Positions 43,467-52,327 are shown, counted from the stretch's first letter. The stretch is DNA of 64,000 nt from Photobacterium profundum (GCF_003026285.1 NZ_PYOD01000015.1:1-64000); one strand, 5' to 3'. Made by a program: numbers and translations. The notes: generated from the sequence alone by a model not told the origin.

Positions 43467-44047
43467 AATGTCTGTCCAAATTGTTGTAGTTCTTCGGGCG
43501 TATTCAAATTAACAAAAGCGTTTGGCTGATCGCTAAAATCGACGGTGATCATGTTGCACTGGCGGTAAAGTAGAATGATTTTTCTATCGCCATTGGCGAG
43601 AAATGCTTCTAATTTTGGTAAGATGCGGCGGTGAAGTAGGGTGACTACGGGCTGAATGTGCTCGCCATCATGCGCTACTGCGATGTCTGTGTCTTCAGAG
43701 CAAGCATTGGTCATTCGTTCGACTAAGTCGTGAGGTAGTTGGGGGCAATCGCAAGGTACAAAACCAATCCACTCATCATTTAAGTGATGAATGGCAGCAT
43801 GAATACCACCTAGAGGACCAGGGTAGTCTTGAATATTATCGCCAAACACAGAACCGTACTGTGCATAACGTTCTTGATTTCGGTTTGCGTTAATCGTTAT
43901 CGATGACGTTTGTGGAGAGAGAGTACCGATAACGTGCTCGATCATTGCTTTGCCTGTTAATTCAACCAGGCCTTTATCGTTGCCGCCCATGCGGCTGGCT
44001 TGTCCACCCGCTAAAATTACCCAACTTGTTTGTTCAGCCGAAGGCAT
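43463..44047 (-). CDS. mobA: Molybdenum cofactor guanylyltransferase
   Basis: 194 aa (E. coli MobA 194). Transfers GMP from GTP to Mo-molybdopterin to make MGD for DMSO-reductase-family enzymes. The nucleotide-binding LAGGQASRMGGNDKGLVEL, DYPGPLGGIHAAI and the metal-binding VPCDCPQLP are all present. It overlaps tupC by 14 bp and the MobB-MoeA gene by 4 bp, so it lies inside a tightly coupled operon. Confidence 0.95.
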   Translation of the reverse strand: MPSAEQTSWVILAGGQASRMGGNDKGLVELTGKAMIEHVIGTLSPQTSSITINANRNQERYAQYGSVFGDNIQDYPGPLGGIHAAIHHLNDEWIGFVPCDCPQLPHDLVERMTNACSEDTDIAVAHDGEHIQPVVTLLHRRILPKLEAFLANGDRKIILLYRQCNMITVDFSDQPNAFVNLNTPEELQQFGQTL

Positions 44048-44744
44048 AATCGTCCTTATCTTTGTCTTTTGTGACGAGCTGTAAATCTGCTCGTTCTATT
44101 AGTTTTGTATTGCTGATAGTCCATTGGCGACGACAAAGTGCAGTGAGTGCATTTTGTTGGTGGCTTGTGATAACCAATGTTGAACCACGCTCCAGCAAAT
44201 CTTTTGCCAGAATAACTTGTCGCTCGATTGATTCTTTATCAAGACTAGCACTGGATTCGTCCATCAAGAGTACACTGGGTTTTAACACCCATGCGCGTGC
44301 CATTGCAACGCGTTGTCTTTCACCGCCGGATAACACCGAAATGTGTTCATCAGCCAAGGTTTCTAACCCTACCATACGTAAGGCATTTATAGCTTCACTT
44401 CGTCGCGTTTGGCGGTCTTTAATGGCGAACTTTAAACCATAACAGACGTTTTCAAATACTGAACCGTCAAACATGTAAGGTGTTTGGTGCATATAAATAA
44501 TGCCACCTTTGGTATTACCTTTAAAAAGACGGTAGAGCCAAGATTGATTTTGAAGATTCACTTTACCCGTTGTGGGCTTTTGTAACCCAGATAAAATTTT
44601 CAATAGTGTGGTTTTTCCTACACCATTGTCACCAGTCAGATAGATTGCATCGCTAGGACCAAGCGTGAGTTGAGGGACATGAAAAAGCAAGCGATCTTTA
44701 AATCGCATTGAAAGATCATGTGCTTGAATTGAAATTTGTGACAT
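44034..44744 (-). CDS. tupC: Tungstate/molybdate ABC transporter ATPase
   Basis: 236 aa from the ATG at 44744; a GTG directly before it is also possible. Walker A GDNGVGKTT, signature LSGGERQR and Walker B VLLMDESSASLD are intact. It energises uptake through TupB. It starts 15 bp after tupB ends and overlaps mobA. The name Tup rather than Mod/Wtp is based on the whole transporter set. Confidence 0.88.
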   Translation of the reverse strand: MSQISIQAHDLSMRFKDRLLFHVPQLTLGPSDAIYLTGDNGVGKTTLLKILSGLQKPTTGKVNLQNQSWLYRLFKGNTKGGIIYMHQTPYMFDGSVFENVCYGLKFAIKDRQTRRSEAINALRMVGLETLADEHISVLSGGERQRVAMARAWVLKPSVLLMDESSASLDKESIERQVILAKDLLERGSTLVITSHQQNALTALCRRQWTISNTKLIERADLQLVTKDKDKDDYAFG

Positions 44745-44759
44745 CACCTGTTCCTCAGC

Positions 44760-45461
44760 TTAATTGGTACGCAAGTGGGCTTTCCCACGAGCAACAGATA
44801 AAAAGAAGTTTAGACCTAATGCGAGAATCAGTAATACCATTCCTAAGGCAACGCCTTGGGCAAATGCACCTTTTGAGCTTTCAAGGGCAATCGCTGTGGG
44901 AATATTACGGGTTGAATTTAAAATGTTGCCTCCAACCATCATTGAACAACCGACTTCGGTAATGATGCGACTAAAGGCGGCGATAACTGCGGCAAGCAGT
45001 GGAAAGCGAGATTCCCACATCAAGCTCATTAATGCACGGGGTAAGCTAGCACCCAGAGTTAATGCTGTTTCCCATGCACGGCGGTCACTATTTTGAAAAG
45101 CAGCGTGCATCATAGAAACAAGAATGGGAAAACAGATCATCATTTGGCCGATGATCATTGCTTGCTGCGTAAACAGCATTTTCCAGTCCCCCATAGGACC
45201 AGAACGCGATAGCATCATATACAGTAATAAACCAATCACCACTGTAGGAATGGATTGGAATGTATTAAATAGAGACAAGATAAGCCAACGCCCAGGGAAC
45301 TTCCCATAGGCGAGGGCAAAACCAATCACTAAAGCGGGTATCAGCACAATGCTAATAGCCAACAAAGAAACGGAAAATGAAACGCCAACAATGCCCCATA
45401 GTGCCATGTCGCCACTAAAGAGAAGTTGAACTGCTTGTTGGGTCGTTTGCCAAATATCCAT
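44760..45461 (-). CDS. tupB: Tungstate/molybdate ABC transporter permease
   Basis: 233 aa with about five membrane helices. The EAA-type cytoplasmic loop reads AWETALTLGASLPRALMSLMW near residues 134-154. It resembles TupB permeases of high-affinity tungstate transporters. It lies 49 bp after tupA. Confidence 0.88.
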   Translation of the reverse strand: MDIWQTTQQAVQLLFSGDMALWGIVGVSFSVSLLAISIVLIPALVIGFALAYGKFPGRWLILSLFNTFQSIPTVVIGLLLYMMLSRSGPMGDWKMLFTQQAMIIGQMMICFPILVSMMHAAFQNSDRRAWETALTLGASLPRALMSLMWESRFPLLAAVIAAFSRIITEVGCSMMVGGNILNSTRNIPTAIALESSKGAFAQGVALGMVLLILALGLNFFLSVARGKAHLRTN

Positions 45462-45510
45462 TATATTTACGTTTTTTCCGTTTCAATGTGTTTAGTAAGA
45501 GGTAACACTT

Positions 45511-46362
45511 TTATTGAACAACAGCATTAGCAACGAATAGCTGCTCACCGTGGCGCTGGTAGCTATTGATCATAGCTTGCGCTTTAGGGTTAACTAACCA
45601 GTCACTGAATGCTTTAGCACCTTGGTAGTTGATGTCTGGGTAACGGCTTGGGTTAACCAGAATAACTTGGTAAGGGTTAAAGAGACGTTTGTCACCTTGT
45701 ACTAAGATTTTTAGATCCAGTTTGTTCTCGTATGCTAACCAAGTACCACGATCGGTTAATGTGTAGGCTTGCAGTTCAGATGCCATGTTCAATGTTGGCC
45801 CCATACCTTGCCCTACTGCTTTGTAACCACCGAAGTTAGGCTCAATTTTTGCCTGTTCCCACAAACCCAATTCTTTTTTGTTTGTACCTGAATCATCACC
45901 ACGTGAAATAAAAGTAGCATTGTAAGAAGCAATGTCTGTAATGGCTTTGACAACATCTTTATCAGCATTTATTTTGGCAGGATCCGCTTTTGGACCGACT
46001 AAAACAAAATCGTTATACATCAGTTTACGTGGAAGTACACCAAAACCATCATCCACAAATTTTGCTTCAGATTTAGGTGCGTGAGTCATTACTAAATCAA
46101 CATCACCATTTTGTCCCATACGCAGTGATTTACCGGTACCTGCAGCTAAAACATCAACGGTATAACCGGTATCTTTTTTAAATTCAGGCAGTAGGTAATC
46201 TAACAAACCAGAGTGATAAGTACTGGTTGTTGTCGCAAGGCGGATTTTCATGTTTTCTTGTGAGTTGCTTTGTGAACTATCTTGAGCATAAACGCTTGCC
46301 GTTGAAGCAAGGGCTAGAGTCACAATCGACGTTTGAATAAATGTCATCGGTTTTACAGTCAT
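45511..46362 (-). CDS. tupA: Tungstate-binding periplasmic protein
   Basis: 283 aa. A signal peptide ends at SVYAQ. The mature protein opens IRLATTTSTYHSGLLDYLLPEF and contains ISRGDDSGTNKKELGLW, the TTTS and SRGDDSGT motifs that coordinate the oxyanion in TupA. TupA proteins prefer tungstate strongly, but molybdate binding cannot be excluded from sequence. It is the first gene of the operon; AGGA lies before the ATG. A sigma-54 promoter is 100 bp upstream. Confidence 0.9.
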   Translation of the reverse strand: MTVKPMTFIQTSIVTLALASTASVYAQDSSQSNSQENMKIRLATTTSTYHSGLLDYLLPEFKKDTGYTVDVLAAGTGKSLRMGQNGDVDLVMTHAPKSEAKFVDDGFGVLPRKLMYNDFVLVGPKADPAKINADKDVVKAITDIASYNATFISRGDDSGTNKKELGLWEQAKIEPNFGGYKAVGQGMGPTLNMASELQAYTLTDRGTWLAYENKLDLKILVQGDKRLFNPYQVILVNPSRYPDINYQGAKAFSDWLVNPKAQAMINSYQRHGEQLFVANAVVQ

Positions 46363-46462
46363 AAGTCTTCCTGACGAAATAAGTTACATTATTTGTAATG
46401 TATAAAATTAATAATACGCATGCATTTAGGTGCTTGAAAAAAGCACTCATTACCAACTTACA

Positions 46463-46479
46463 AGCAAATCAGGTGCCAA
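46463..46479 (-). promoter_or_regulatory. Sigma-54 (RpoN) promoter of tupABC-mobA-mobB/moeA
   Basis: The minus strand reads TTGGCACCTGATTTGCT, an exact fit to TGGCAC-N5-TTGC. The GG and GC elements have the invariant spacing. It lies 101 bp upstream of tupA and points toward it. Confidence 0.8.
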
Positions 46480-46508
46480 GTTGTAATTCAATGAGATGAT
46501 AATGCTTT

Positions 46509-46525
46509 TTAAGTGTTTAACTTAA
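46509..46525. promoter_or_regulatory. Inverted repeat near the sigma-54 promoter
   Basis: TTAAGT and ACTTAA with a 5-bp centre form a perfect 17-bp inverted repeat, 30-46 bp upstream of the -24 element. It could be chance in AT-rich DNA. Confidence 0.3.
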
Positions 46526-46561
46526 TGATTTAAAACAACAAATAATTAAGTAGTCAGGCCT

Positions 46562-46583
46562 CGTTCCATAAATGTATGAAACG
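46562..46583. promoter_or_regulatory. Enhancer-site candidate for the NtrC-type regulator
   Basis: CGTTCCATA and TATGAAACG are inverted repeats, with 8 of 9 positions complementary around a 4-bp centre. They lie about 85-105 bp upstream of the sigma-54 promoter, the usual enhancer distance, and 69-90 bp before the regulator gene. Confidence 0.5.
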
Positions 46584-46651
46584 GCTTTGACTTTGTTGAC
46601 CTCGATGAGACAAAATGTCGCAACTATTAAATCATTGCTGTTGTTTATTTT

Positions 46652-48121
46652 ATGTCTGAATTTGCTTCTTCTCTCTCTTGGGCTGCTGTATCTGTACTGG
46701 TTGTTGATGATGAACCGGGTATGCGTGCTATTTTAAAAAAAGCATTAAGTAAAAAATTTGCTCAGGTTGATACCGCTGGCAGTATTGAAGAAGCAGAAGA
46801 ACTCCGTAAACGCTGTCATTTTGATTTATTAATTGTAGATATTAATTTACCCGGACGCTCAGGCATTGAGTGGCACGAGGCTTTGGACCCATCAACCCGC
46901 CGCAGTGATGTGATCTTCATGACAGGGTATGCCGATTTAGATACCGCGATTAAAGCGCTACGTGCAGGTGCCTCTGATTTTATTTTGAAGCCATTCAATT
47001 TAGAACAAATGATGCAATCAGTTAGCCGTTGTATTGAACGTCGCCTAGTAGAGCGACAGAATTTTGCTCTTCAGCGAGATGTTGAACGTACATTCCCCGT
47101 CGATATTATTGGTGACGCGGTAAAAACCCAACAGATGAAGAAATTGATCGCACAGGTTGCTCCCTCTATTGCAGCTGTTCTCGTCGAAGGTGAATCTGGT
47201 ACGGGTAAGGAATTAGTGGCACGTGCATTACATCAATTAAGTAAACGAACGGGTCCTTTTGTACCGCTAAACTGTGGTGCGATAGCGCCTGATTTATTAG
47301 AAAGTGAGTTGTTTGGCCATGTTTCAGGGGCTTTTACTGGTGCCAAAAAAGGGCGAGAAGGCTTATTCCGTGTGGCGAATGGGGGAACGCTTTTCCTTGA
47401 TGAAATTGGTGAAATGCCCCTTTCAATGCAATCGTCTTTATTACGCGCCTTAGAGCAAAAAGCGATTCGACCTGTAGGTGCAGAGCGTGAGGTGCAAGTT
47501 GATGTAAGGATCATCGCGGCAACCAACCGAAACCTGAAAGAGGAAGTGGACGAAGGGCGTTTCCGTCGTGATTTATATTACCGATTAAACGTATTGACGG
47601 TCGACTTACCCGCCTTGCGGGATAGAGTGGAAGACATTCCTTCTCTGACACATCATTTTACCCAACAACTAGCCAAAGATTTGGGTATGAAGACCATTAA
47701 CTGGACGCATGAAGATATTAAAGCCATGCAAGCATATGACTGGCCAGGTAATATTCGAGAACTTCGTAATATGATGGAACGGTGTATTTTACTGGGTAAG
47801 CCACCAGCGGAATATTGGCGAGATCTTCAAGGTGATACTGATCCCTTGCCAAGATCTGTAAATGCGACGCCAGAGGTTATTGGTGATGAAATAATCAATA
47901 ATGTAAGCAGTGATTGTCGATGCTCCTCAATTTATGACGCAGAAGGTGACCAATTTTGTTACCCAACCAATTGGACATTAAAAGAGGTTGAAAAGGCGCA
48001 TATCATGCAGGTTGTTGATTCGCATGACGGAAATAAATCAGCCGCTGCTCGTCAGCTTGGTGTTGCACGTAAGACATTAGAACGTAAATATAAAGAATGG
48101 ATTGACGAAGAAGTCTTATGA
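46652..48121 (+). CDS. Sigma-54-dependent NtrC-type response regulator
   Basis: 489 aa. The receiver domain (about 12-125) has DDEPGMR, phospho-acceptor Asp63 (LIVDINLPGRSG) and Lys in FILKPFNL. The AAA+ domain (about 155-390) has GESGTGKE, the sigma-54-contacting SGAFTGAKKG loop and FLDEIGEMP. The C-terminal Fis-type HTH is KSAAARQLGVARKTLERKYKEW. A Cys-containing insert (SDCRCSSIYDAEGDQFCYP, about 420-440) precedes the HTH. It overlaps the kinase gene by 4 bp and is divergent from tupA, whose sigma-54 promoter it probably activates. Confidence 0.93.
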   Translation: MSEFASSLSWAAVSVLVVDDEPGMRAILKKALSKKFAQVDTAGSIEEAEELRKRCHFDLLIVDINLPGRSGIEWHEALDPSTRRSDVIFMTGYADLDTAIKALRAGASDFILKPFNLEQMMQSVSRCIERRLVERQNFALQRDVERTFPVDIIGDAVKTQQMKKLIAQVAPSIAAVLVEGESGTGKELVARALHQLSKRTGPFVPLNCGAIAPDLLESELFGHVSGAFTGAKKGREGLFRVANGGTLFLDEIGEMPLSMQSSLLRALEQKAIRPVGAEREVQVDVRIIAATNRNLKEEVDEGRFRRDLYYRLNVLTVDLPALRDRVEDIPSLTHHFTQQLAKDLGMKTINWTHEDIKAMQAYDWPGNIRELRNMMERCILLGKPPAEYWRDLQGDTDPLPRSVNATPEVIGDEIINNVSSDCRCSSIYDAEGDQFCYPTNWTLKEVEKAHIMQVVDSHDGNKSAAARQLGVARKTLERKYKEWIDEEVL

Positions 48122-50163
48122 AATTAAAACACTTAGTAATGAAATGGGTGCGTCGTTTTAGAACGATGGTGCGCTATCGTTTATTGGTGCTTACATCTGT
48201 ACCCATAATAATTACATTGCTTGCTTTGATTGCACTGACTATGTATTGGACTGTGACGTATACATGGCAAAATGCATTAATGAATGTAAGAGCCGATCTC
48301 GCTGTTGCACACCATAGTATGGAGTTACTACAAAAAGAACAACGAATGCGCCTAATGTCGTTGTCATCGTCTTATGATTTTCAGACATTATTGCGAACAG
48401 ATGAAGCAAAGTTAAGTGATTGGGTAAGTACTCAAACGTCAAATTATGAGTTGGATTTTGTTGTACTGCATCCCGCTTCTGCATTGGGTGAATTTTCAAA
48501 AGTAAATCGTCGATTATTACTGAAGGGCAAAGAACAAACGTTCTTTCAAGTATTGGATGGGCAAGCATTAGAAAACCTTAACCCTAATCTTCCTGCAAAT
48601 GCAGAAATACCGTTAATAAAAGAAAGTGAATTTGAGTCAAGAGGCTTAATTAGCCGAAGCCTCATTCCAATTTTTAATGAAAAAAATCAACTTCAATGGA
48701 TTGTTGATGGCGGTATACTTTTAAATAACAGCACCTTACTTGTCGACCGTATCCGTGATTTGGTTTACGCCGCAGATACATTACCTTTGGGAAGTATTGG
48801 GACAGTTACGCTATTTATGGATGATCTTCGTGTTAGTACGAATGTTCCGCTTGATAGTGAAGCTCGTTTTGGGCGTGCGATTGGTACACGTGTATCTGAT
48901 GAAGTTAAGCAACAAGTACTCATTGCGGGCGAGAATTGGGTAGGGCGAGCATTTGTTTACGATGACTGGTACGTTTCTTCTTACGAGCCACTGCATGACC
49001 ATGATGGTAACGTGATAGGTATGCTGTATACGGGTTATCTTGAGTGGCCATTATTAAAAACATTTTTGACCAATATTATTGAGTTAGGTATTGGTATTGT
49101 CATTGTTCTATTACTCTCAGGTGTGATTGTTTATCGTGGATCGCGTGATTTATTCCGGCCAATAGAAAGAATTCATAACGTAGTCAAAGCGGTACAGATT
49201 GGACTTGATCGCCGTATTGGTTCCTTAGAACTGTTTAAAAATCACGAGTTACAGATTCTTGGCCAACAGTTTGATTCAATGCTCGATCAGCTTCACCAAC
49301 GTAATGAAGACATTAAAAAAGCATCTCTTGAACTCGAAGATAAAGTGCAAATTAGAACTCGTAGCTTACATGAAAAAACAGAAGAGCTAGAACAACATAT
49401 CAAATTGTTGAATCAGGCGAAAATTAAGCTGGTGGCAAGTGAAAAACTAGCAGCCCTCGGTGAGTTAACGGCGGGAATAGCGCATGAAATCAATAACCCT
49501 ACAGCTGTTATTTTAGGCAACGTTGAGTTGTTACAATTGGAACTCGGTGATGATACCCTGCGCGTTAAAGAAGAATTAGATGCAATTCATGAGCAAATAG
49601 ACCGGATCCGAAATATTACTCGAAGTCTTTTGCAGTACAGCCGTCAAGGTGGCGTACAAGATGAAATTACGTGGCATCATGTAAATCTCATTGTTGAAGA
49701 AAGCTTAACTTTAGTGCGTTCTGGTACCAAGTCTTATGATGTGAAGGTTGAAGCTCAGCTAGATGCCAAGTGTTGTATTGAAGCGAATCGACACCAACTC
49801 TTACAAGTATTAATTAATCTACAAATGAATGGCGTTCATGCAATGGACGACAAAGGCTTATTGAAAGTCAAAACAGAAGATTGGATTGATCAAAGTGGAG
49901 AAGTATTAGGGGCGGTGGTGCGTGTTACCGATCATGGCTGCGGTATCAGTAAAGAAAATCTTAAGAGAATTTTTAATCCATTTTTTACGACGCGTAGAAG
50001 TGGAACAGGGTTAGGTCTGTCTGTTAGCCAAGGTATTATTAGCGAAATTGGCGGTGAAATTGAAGTGCAATCTGAATTAGGTAAAGGGTCAACCTTCTCT
50101 ATATATTTACGAGAGAAAGCGACATCGAATAATGATCTAATGTTAGATGTTGAAGCTAATTAA
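48118..50163 (+). CDS. Membrane sensor histidine kinase (partner of the NtrC-type regulator)
   Basis: 681 aa. Membrane helix about 22-48, periplasmic sensor about 49-315 (dCache-like in size), helix about 318-342, a HAMP-like linker and coiled coil (about 345-445), then HisKA with His456 (GELTAGIAHEINNPTAVI), followed by the N box (LQMNGVHAMDD), G1 DHGCGIS, F box NPFFTT and G2 GTGLGLSV. The signal is unknown; its location beside tupABC suggests oxyanion or Moco status. The ATG overlaps the regulator's stop (ATGA). Confidence 0.92.
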   Translation: MKLKHLVMKWVRRFRTMVRYRLLVLTSVPIIITLLALIALTMYWTVTYTWQNALMNVRADLAVAHHSMELLQKEQRMRLMSLSSSYDFQTLLRTDEAKLSDWVSTQTSNYELDFVVLHPASALGEFSKVNRRLLLKGKEQTFFQVLDGQALENLNPNLPANAEIPLIKESEFESRGLISRSLIPIFNEKNQLQWIVDGGILLNNSTLLVDRIRDLVYAADTLPLGSIGTVTLFMDDLRVSTNVPLDSEARFGRAIGTRVSDEVKQQVLIAGENWVGRAFVYDDWYVSSYEPLHDHDGNVIGMLYTGYLEWPLLKTFLTNIIELGIGIVIVLLLSGVIVYRGSRDLFRPIERIHNVVKAVQIGLDRRIGSLELFKNHELQILGQQFDSMLDQLHQRNEDIKKASLELEDKVQIRTRSLHEKTEELEQHIKLLNQAKIKLVASEKLAALGELTAGIAHEINNPTAVILGNVELLQLELGDDTLRVKEELDAIHEQIDRIRNITRSLLQYSRQGGVQDEITWHHVNLIVEESLTLVRSGTKSYDVKVEAQLDAKCCIEANRHQLLQVLINLQMNGVHAMDDKGLLKVKTEDWIDQSGEVLGAVVRVTDHGCGISKENLKRIFNPFFTTRRSGTGLGLSVSQGIISEIGGEIEVQSELGKGSTFSIYLREKATSNNDLMLDVEAN

Positions 50164-50290
50164 TTAGAATATTACGATGAGAATGTCATGCTACAACCTG
50201 GTTAATTATTAAATTAAAGCAGAATCGTAAGCTGACATACTACATCGTTAGAATTTCATTTTTTACAGTGTAGGGATTAAAAGTGATGGA

Positions 50291-50392
50291 TTACATCATG
50301 CTTAAGCCGATAACCATAAATACTGTTGCGATAAGTGAAATTCGAGAGATAAGACCTAGGTTAGTTGGAACAATCATTTCTTGATGCTGCAT
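50291..50392 (-). CDS. Small membrane protein, 33 aa
   Basis: ATG at 50392 preceded by AAGGAG at ideal spacing. The product starts MQHQEMIVPTNLGL and has one hydrophobic helix (about 14-32, ISRISLIATVFMVIGLSMM). Not recognised. The strong ribosome binding site and single clean helix suggest a real small inner-membrane protein. It lies convergent with the kinase gene. Confidence 0.6.
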   Translation of the reverse strand: MQHQEMIVPTNLGLISRISLIATVFMVIGLSMM

Positions 50393-50701
50393 AGACACTC
50401 CTTAATGTTACAGTATTATGATGAAACGATTAAATTTCATCTTGAATTTATTATAGGGTAAAACATCGCCATATTGTTGCTTACAAAGCAAGGTTCATAA
50501 AAAATTCTTATTTCTGTTCGTAAAATGTACAACAAGTTTTTTACAATACAGTAATAACGCTATATCACAGCATGTTCCTGTTCTTTTTGGTTTTGTTTGT
50601 TTTTATATTTCAATGCCTTACTTTTTATTTGTAAGTTTTTATGGCGTTGACTGTTTTTTTAGAGCAACCGCTAGAATATGACTGTAATCAGCGAGTGAAC
50701 T

Positions 50702-50764
50702 CTAGGGCATGTTGACGTTTTCAGAATTCACAGGCTAGAGTTTGAAAACGTCAACACGCCCTAG
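50702..50764. repeat. Long inverted repeat, 22-bp arms
   Basis: Arms 50702-50723 (CTAGGGCATGTTGACG...) and 50743-50764 are complementary at 21 of 22 positions, around a 19-bp spacer. There is no T-run typical of a terminator. It could be a fused pair of transposon ends, a very small MITE or a regulatory hairpin. It lies in the 464-bp gap between the 33-aa and 54-aa genes, which holds nothing else. Confidence 0.75.
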
Positions 50765-50856
50765 ATTGTTCTAGATCTACTTTTCTTCAGTTAATACGAC
50801 ATGTCATTGTTTACCTCATACACTAATAGTAAGTGTAGGTACTGGAGGTAGCACGT

Positions 50857-51021
50857 ATGGTTGATTTTACCGAACGAATGCGCTTGAAGGGTAAAGCAGA
50901 AGAAGATATATACTTTGCTGCGCTCAACAAAAAATTAATTGAAGCGCTACATGAAAAACAAGCCAAAGACTTAGATTTAGACCATAAATATTTCAAGTCA
51001 GAAGATTCAGTAAGCAAGTAA
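50857..51021 (+). CDS. Conserved-looking small protein, 54 aa
   Basis: ATG at 50857 with GGAGG upstream. The product (start MVDFTERMRLKGKAEEDIYF) is charged and probably one long helix: KGKAEEDIYFAALNKKLIEAL, then HEKQAKDLDLD. I believe similar short proteins occur in other gammaproteobacteria, but the family has no function I can name. Confidence 0.7.
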   Translation: MVDFTERMRLKGKAEEDIYFAALNKKLIEALHEKQAKDLDLDHKYFKSEDSVSK

Positions 51022-51103
51022 AACTGAATAATGGCTTATGATCCTCTGAGTATACTGTAATAAGCAGAGGATAGGTTTTTGCGTTTATAATAATCAACAG
51101 GTA

Positions 51104-52327
51104 CTATTTTTTCTTCACAATCACACTTAGCAAAAACAATGTGACAACAGGGAAAATAGAAGCAAGCAACATCCAGCTCCAGCTTTGAGTAAATAAAACC
51201 ATACCGGCACCTAGAGAGCCTGTAGCTTGAAACGCTGTTATTGAAAAGTCATTAATAGCTTGTACTTTAAATCGTTCATTAGCTTGATATGTTTTAGGCA
51301 ATAATGTTGTGCCACTAATAAACAAGAAATTCCAGCCTACACCCAATAATACCAATGCCCACCAATAACTATGCACACTCTGACCTAGCAATCCTGTAAC
51401 AATGCAGGTAATCATTGCGATACATCCAACATAGATCAGTCGGTAAATGCCAAGGTATTTAATCAATAGTGGGGTAATGAGTGATGGTAAATACATCGCC
51501 ATAACATGACTTTGAATAACCCATTTTGCACTTTGAATATTATGACCATGGTGCTGCATTGCTAAGGGGGTTGCTGTCATCAAAAATGCCATCACAGCGT
51601 AAGCCGTTAAACCTGAACCAATAGCAAGCCACAGTAAAGGTTGCTTTAATATTGCAGATAAAGGACGAGCTATTCCATCAGCATCACTGCTTTCTTTTAT
51701 AACGATGGGCTTCATTGCAATAAATAAAATCATTGCGCCAATACATTCGATAACGGCTAGTGCATTGTAAGCGTTGGCATATTCAGACATATGAAGTGGG
51801 ATGAGTTGCCCTATGTTAAGTAACTCGGGCCCTACGATTGCAGCTGCTATGCCCCCAACCAGTACAATACTAATAACAGTAGGGTGCTGACTCGCATTGT
51901 CACAGCTTTCTATGGCAGCAAAACGGTATTGCCCCACATAAGACAATTGAGTGCCAAGAAGGAAAGTACATAAAGTAAACCCCCAAAAGGATTCCTGTTC
52001 GATTGCAAACCCCGCAGCAAAAGCGACGCAACTACTGATAACGGCGGCAGTAATAAACGCTTTTTTTCGACCAAAGGTATGTTGAATTTTAGCCGCTGGA
52101 AAAATATTTAAGGAAACACCAATGATGAGCGCAGTAACAGGAAGTGTGGAGAGTTCAGGGTTAGGATGTAAATTTGCCCCAACAAGACCACCAAGAAACA
52201 CATTGAGTGCCCCAACAGATAATACAAAGGGTTGAACCAAAGCAAGTAGCCATGCGTTCCAAGGTAAAGATTTCATGTACAGCCGATAAGTGAAGAGCAA
52301 AGTGCTAAGGTACCGTTCACGTAACAT
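51104..52327 (-). CDS. MFS transporter
   Basis: 407 aa with about 12 hydrophobic segments; the loop between helices 2 and 3 has the MFS A-motif in degenerate form (KIQHTFGRKKAF). The substrate is unknown. The first 17 residues lack hydrophobic character, and an ATG at 52276 (MKSLPWNAWLL) is an alternative start. Neither has a strong ribosome binding site. The neighbours give no functional hint. Confidence 0.85.
   Translation of the reverse strand: MLRERYLSTLLFTYRLYMKSLPWNAWLLALVQPFVLSVGALNVFLGGLVGANLHPNPELSTLPVTALIIGVSLNIFPAAKIQHTFGRKKAFITAAVISSCVAFAAGFAIEQESFWGFTLCTFLLGTQLSYVGQYRFAAIESCDNASQHPTVISIVLVGGIAAAIVGPELLNIGQLIPLHMSEYANAYNALAVIECIGAMILFIAMKPIVIKESSDADGIARPLSAILKQPLLWLAIGSGLTAYAVMAFLMTATPLAMQHHGHNIQSAKWVIQSHVMAMYLPSLITPLLIKYLGIYRLIYVGCIAMITCIVTGLLGQSVHSYWWALVLLGVGWNFLFISGTTLLPKTYQANERFKVQAINDFSITAFQATGSLGAGMVLFTQSWSWMLLASIFPVVTLFLLSVIVKKK

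Noticed and set aside
46363..46651. Moco riboswitch upstream of tupA
   Set aside because: No long structured leader with the required helices is visible; the sigma-54 element and dyads explain the region better.
50823..51017. Minus-strand 64-codon frame
   Set aside because: Opposite the 54-aa gene, which has GGAGG and a helical charged product; the minus frame lacks both.
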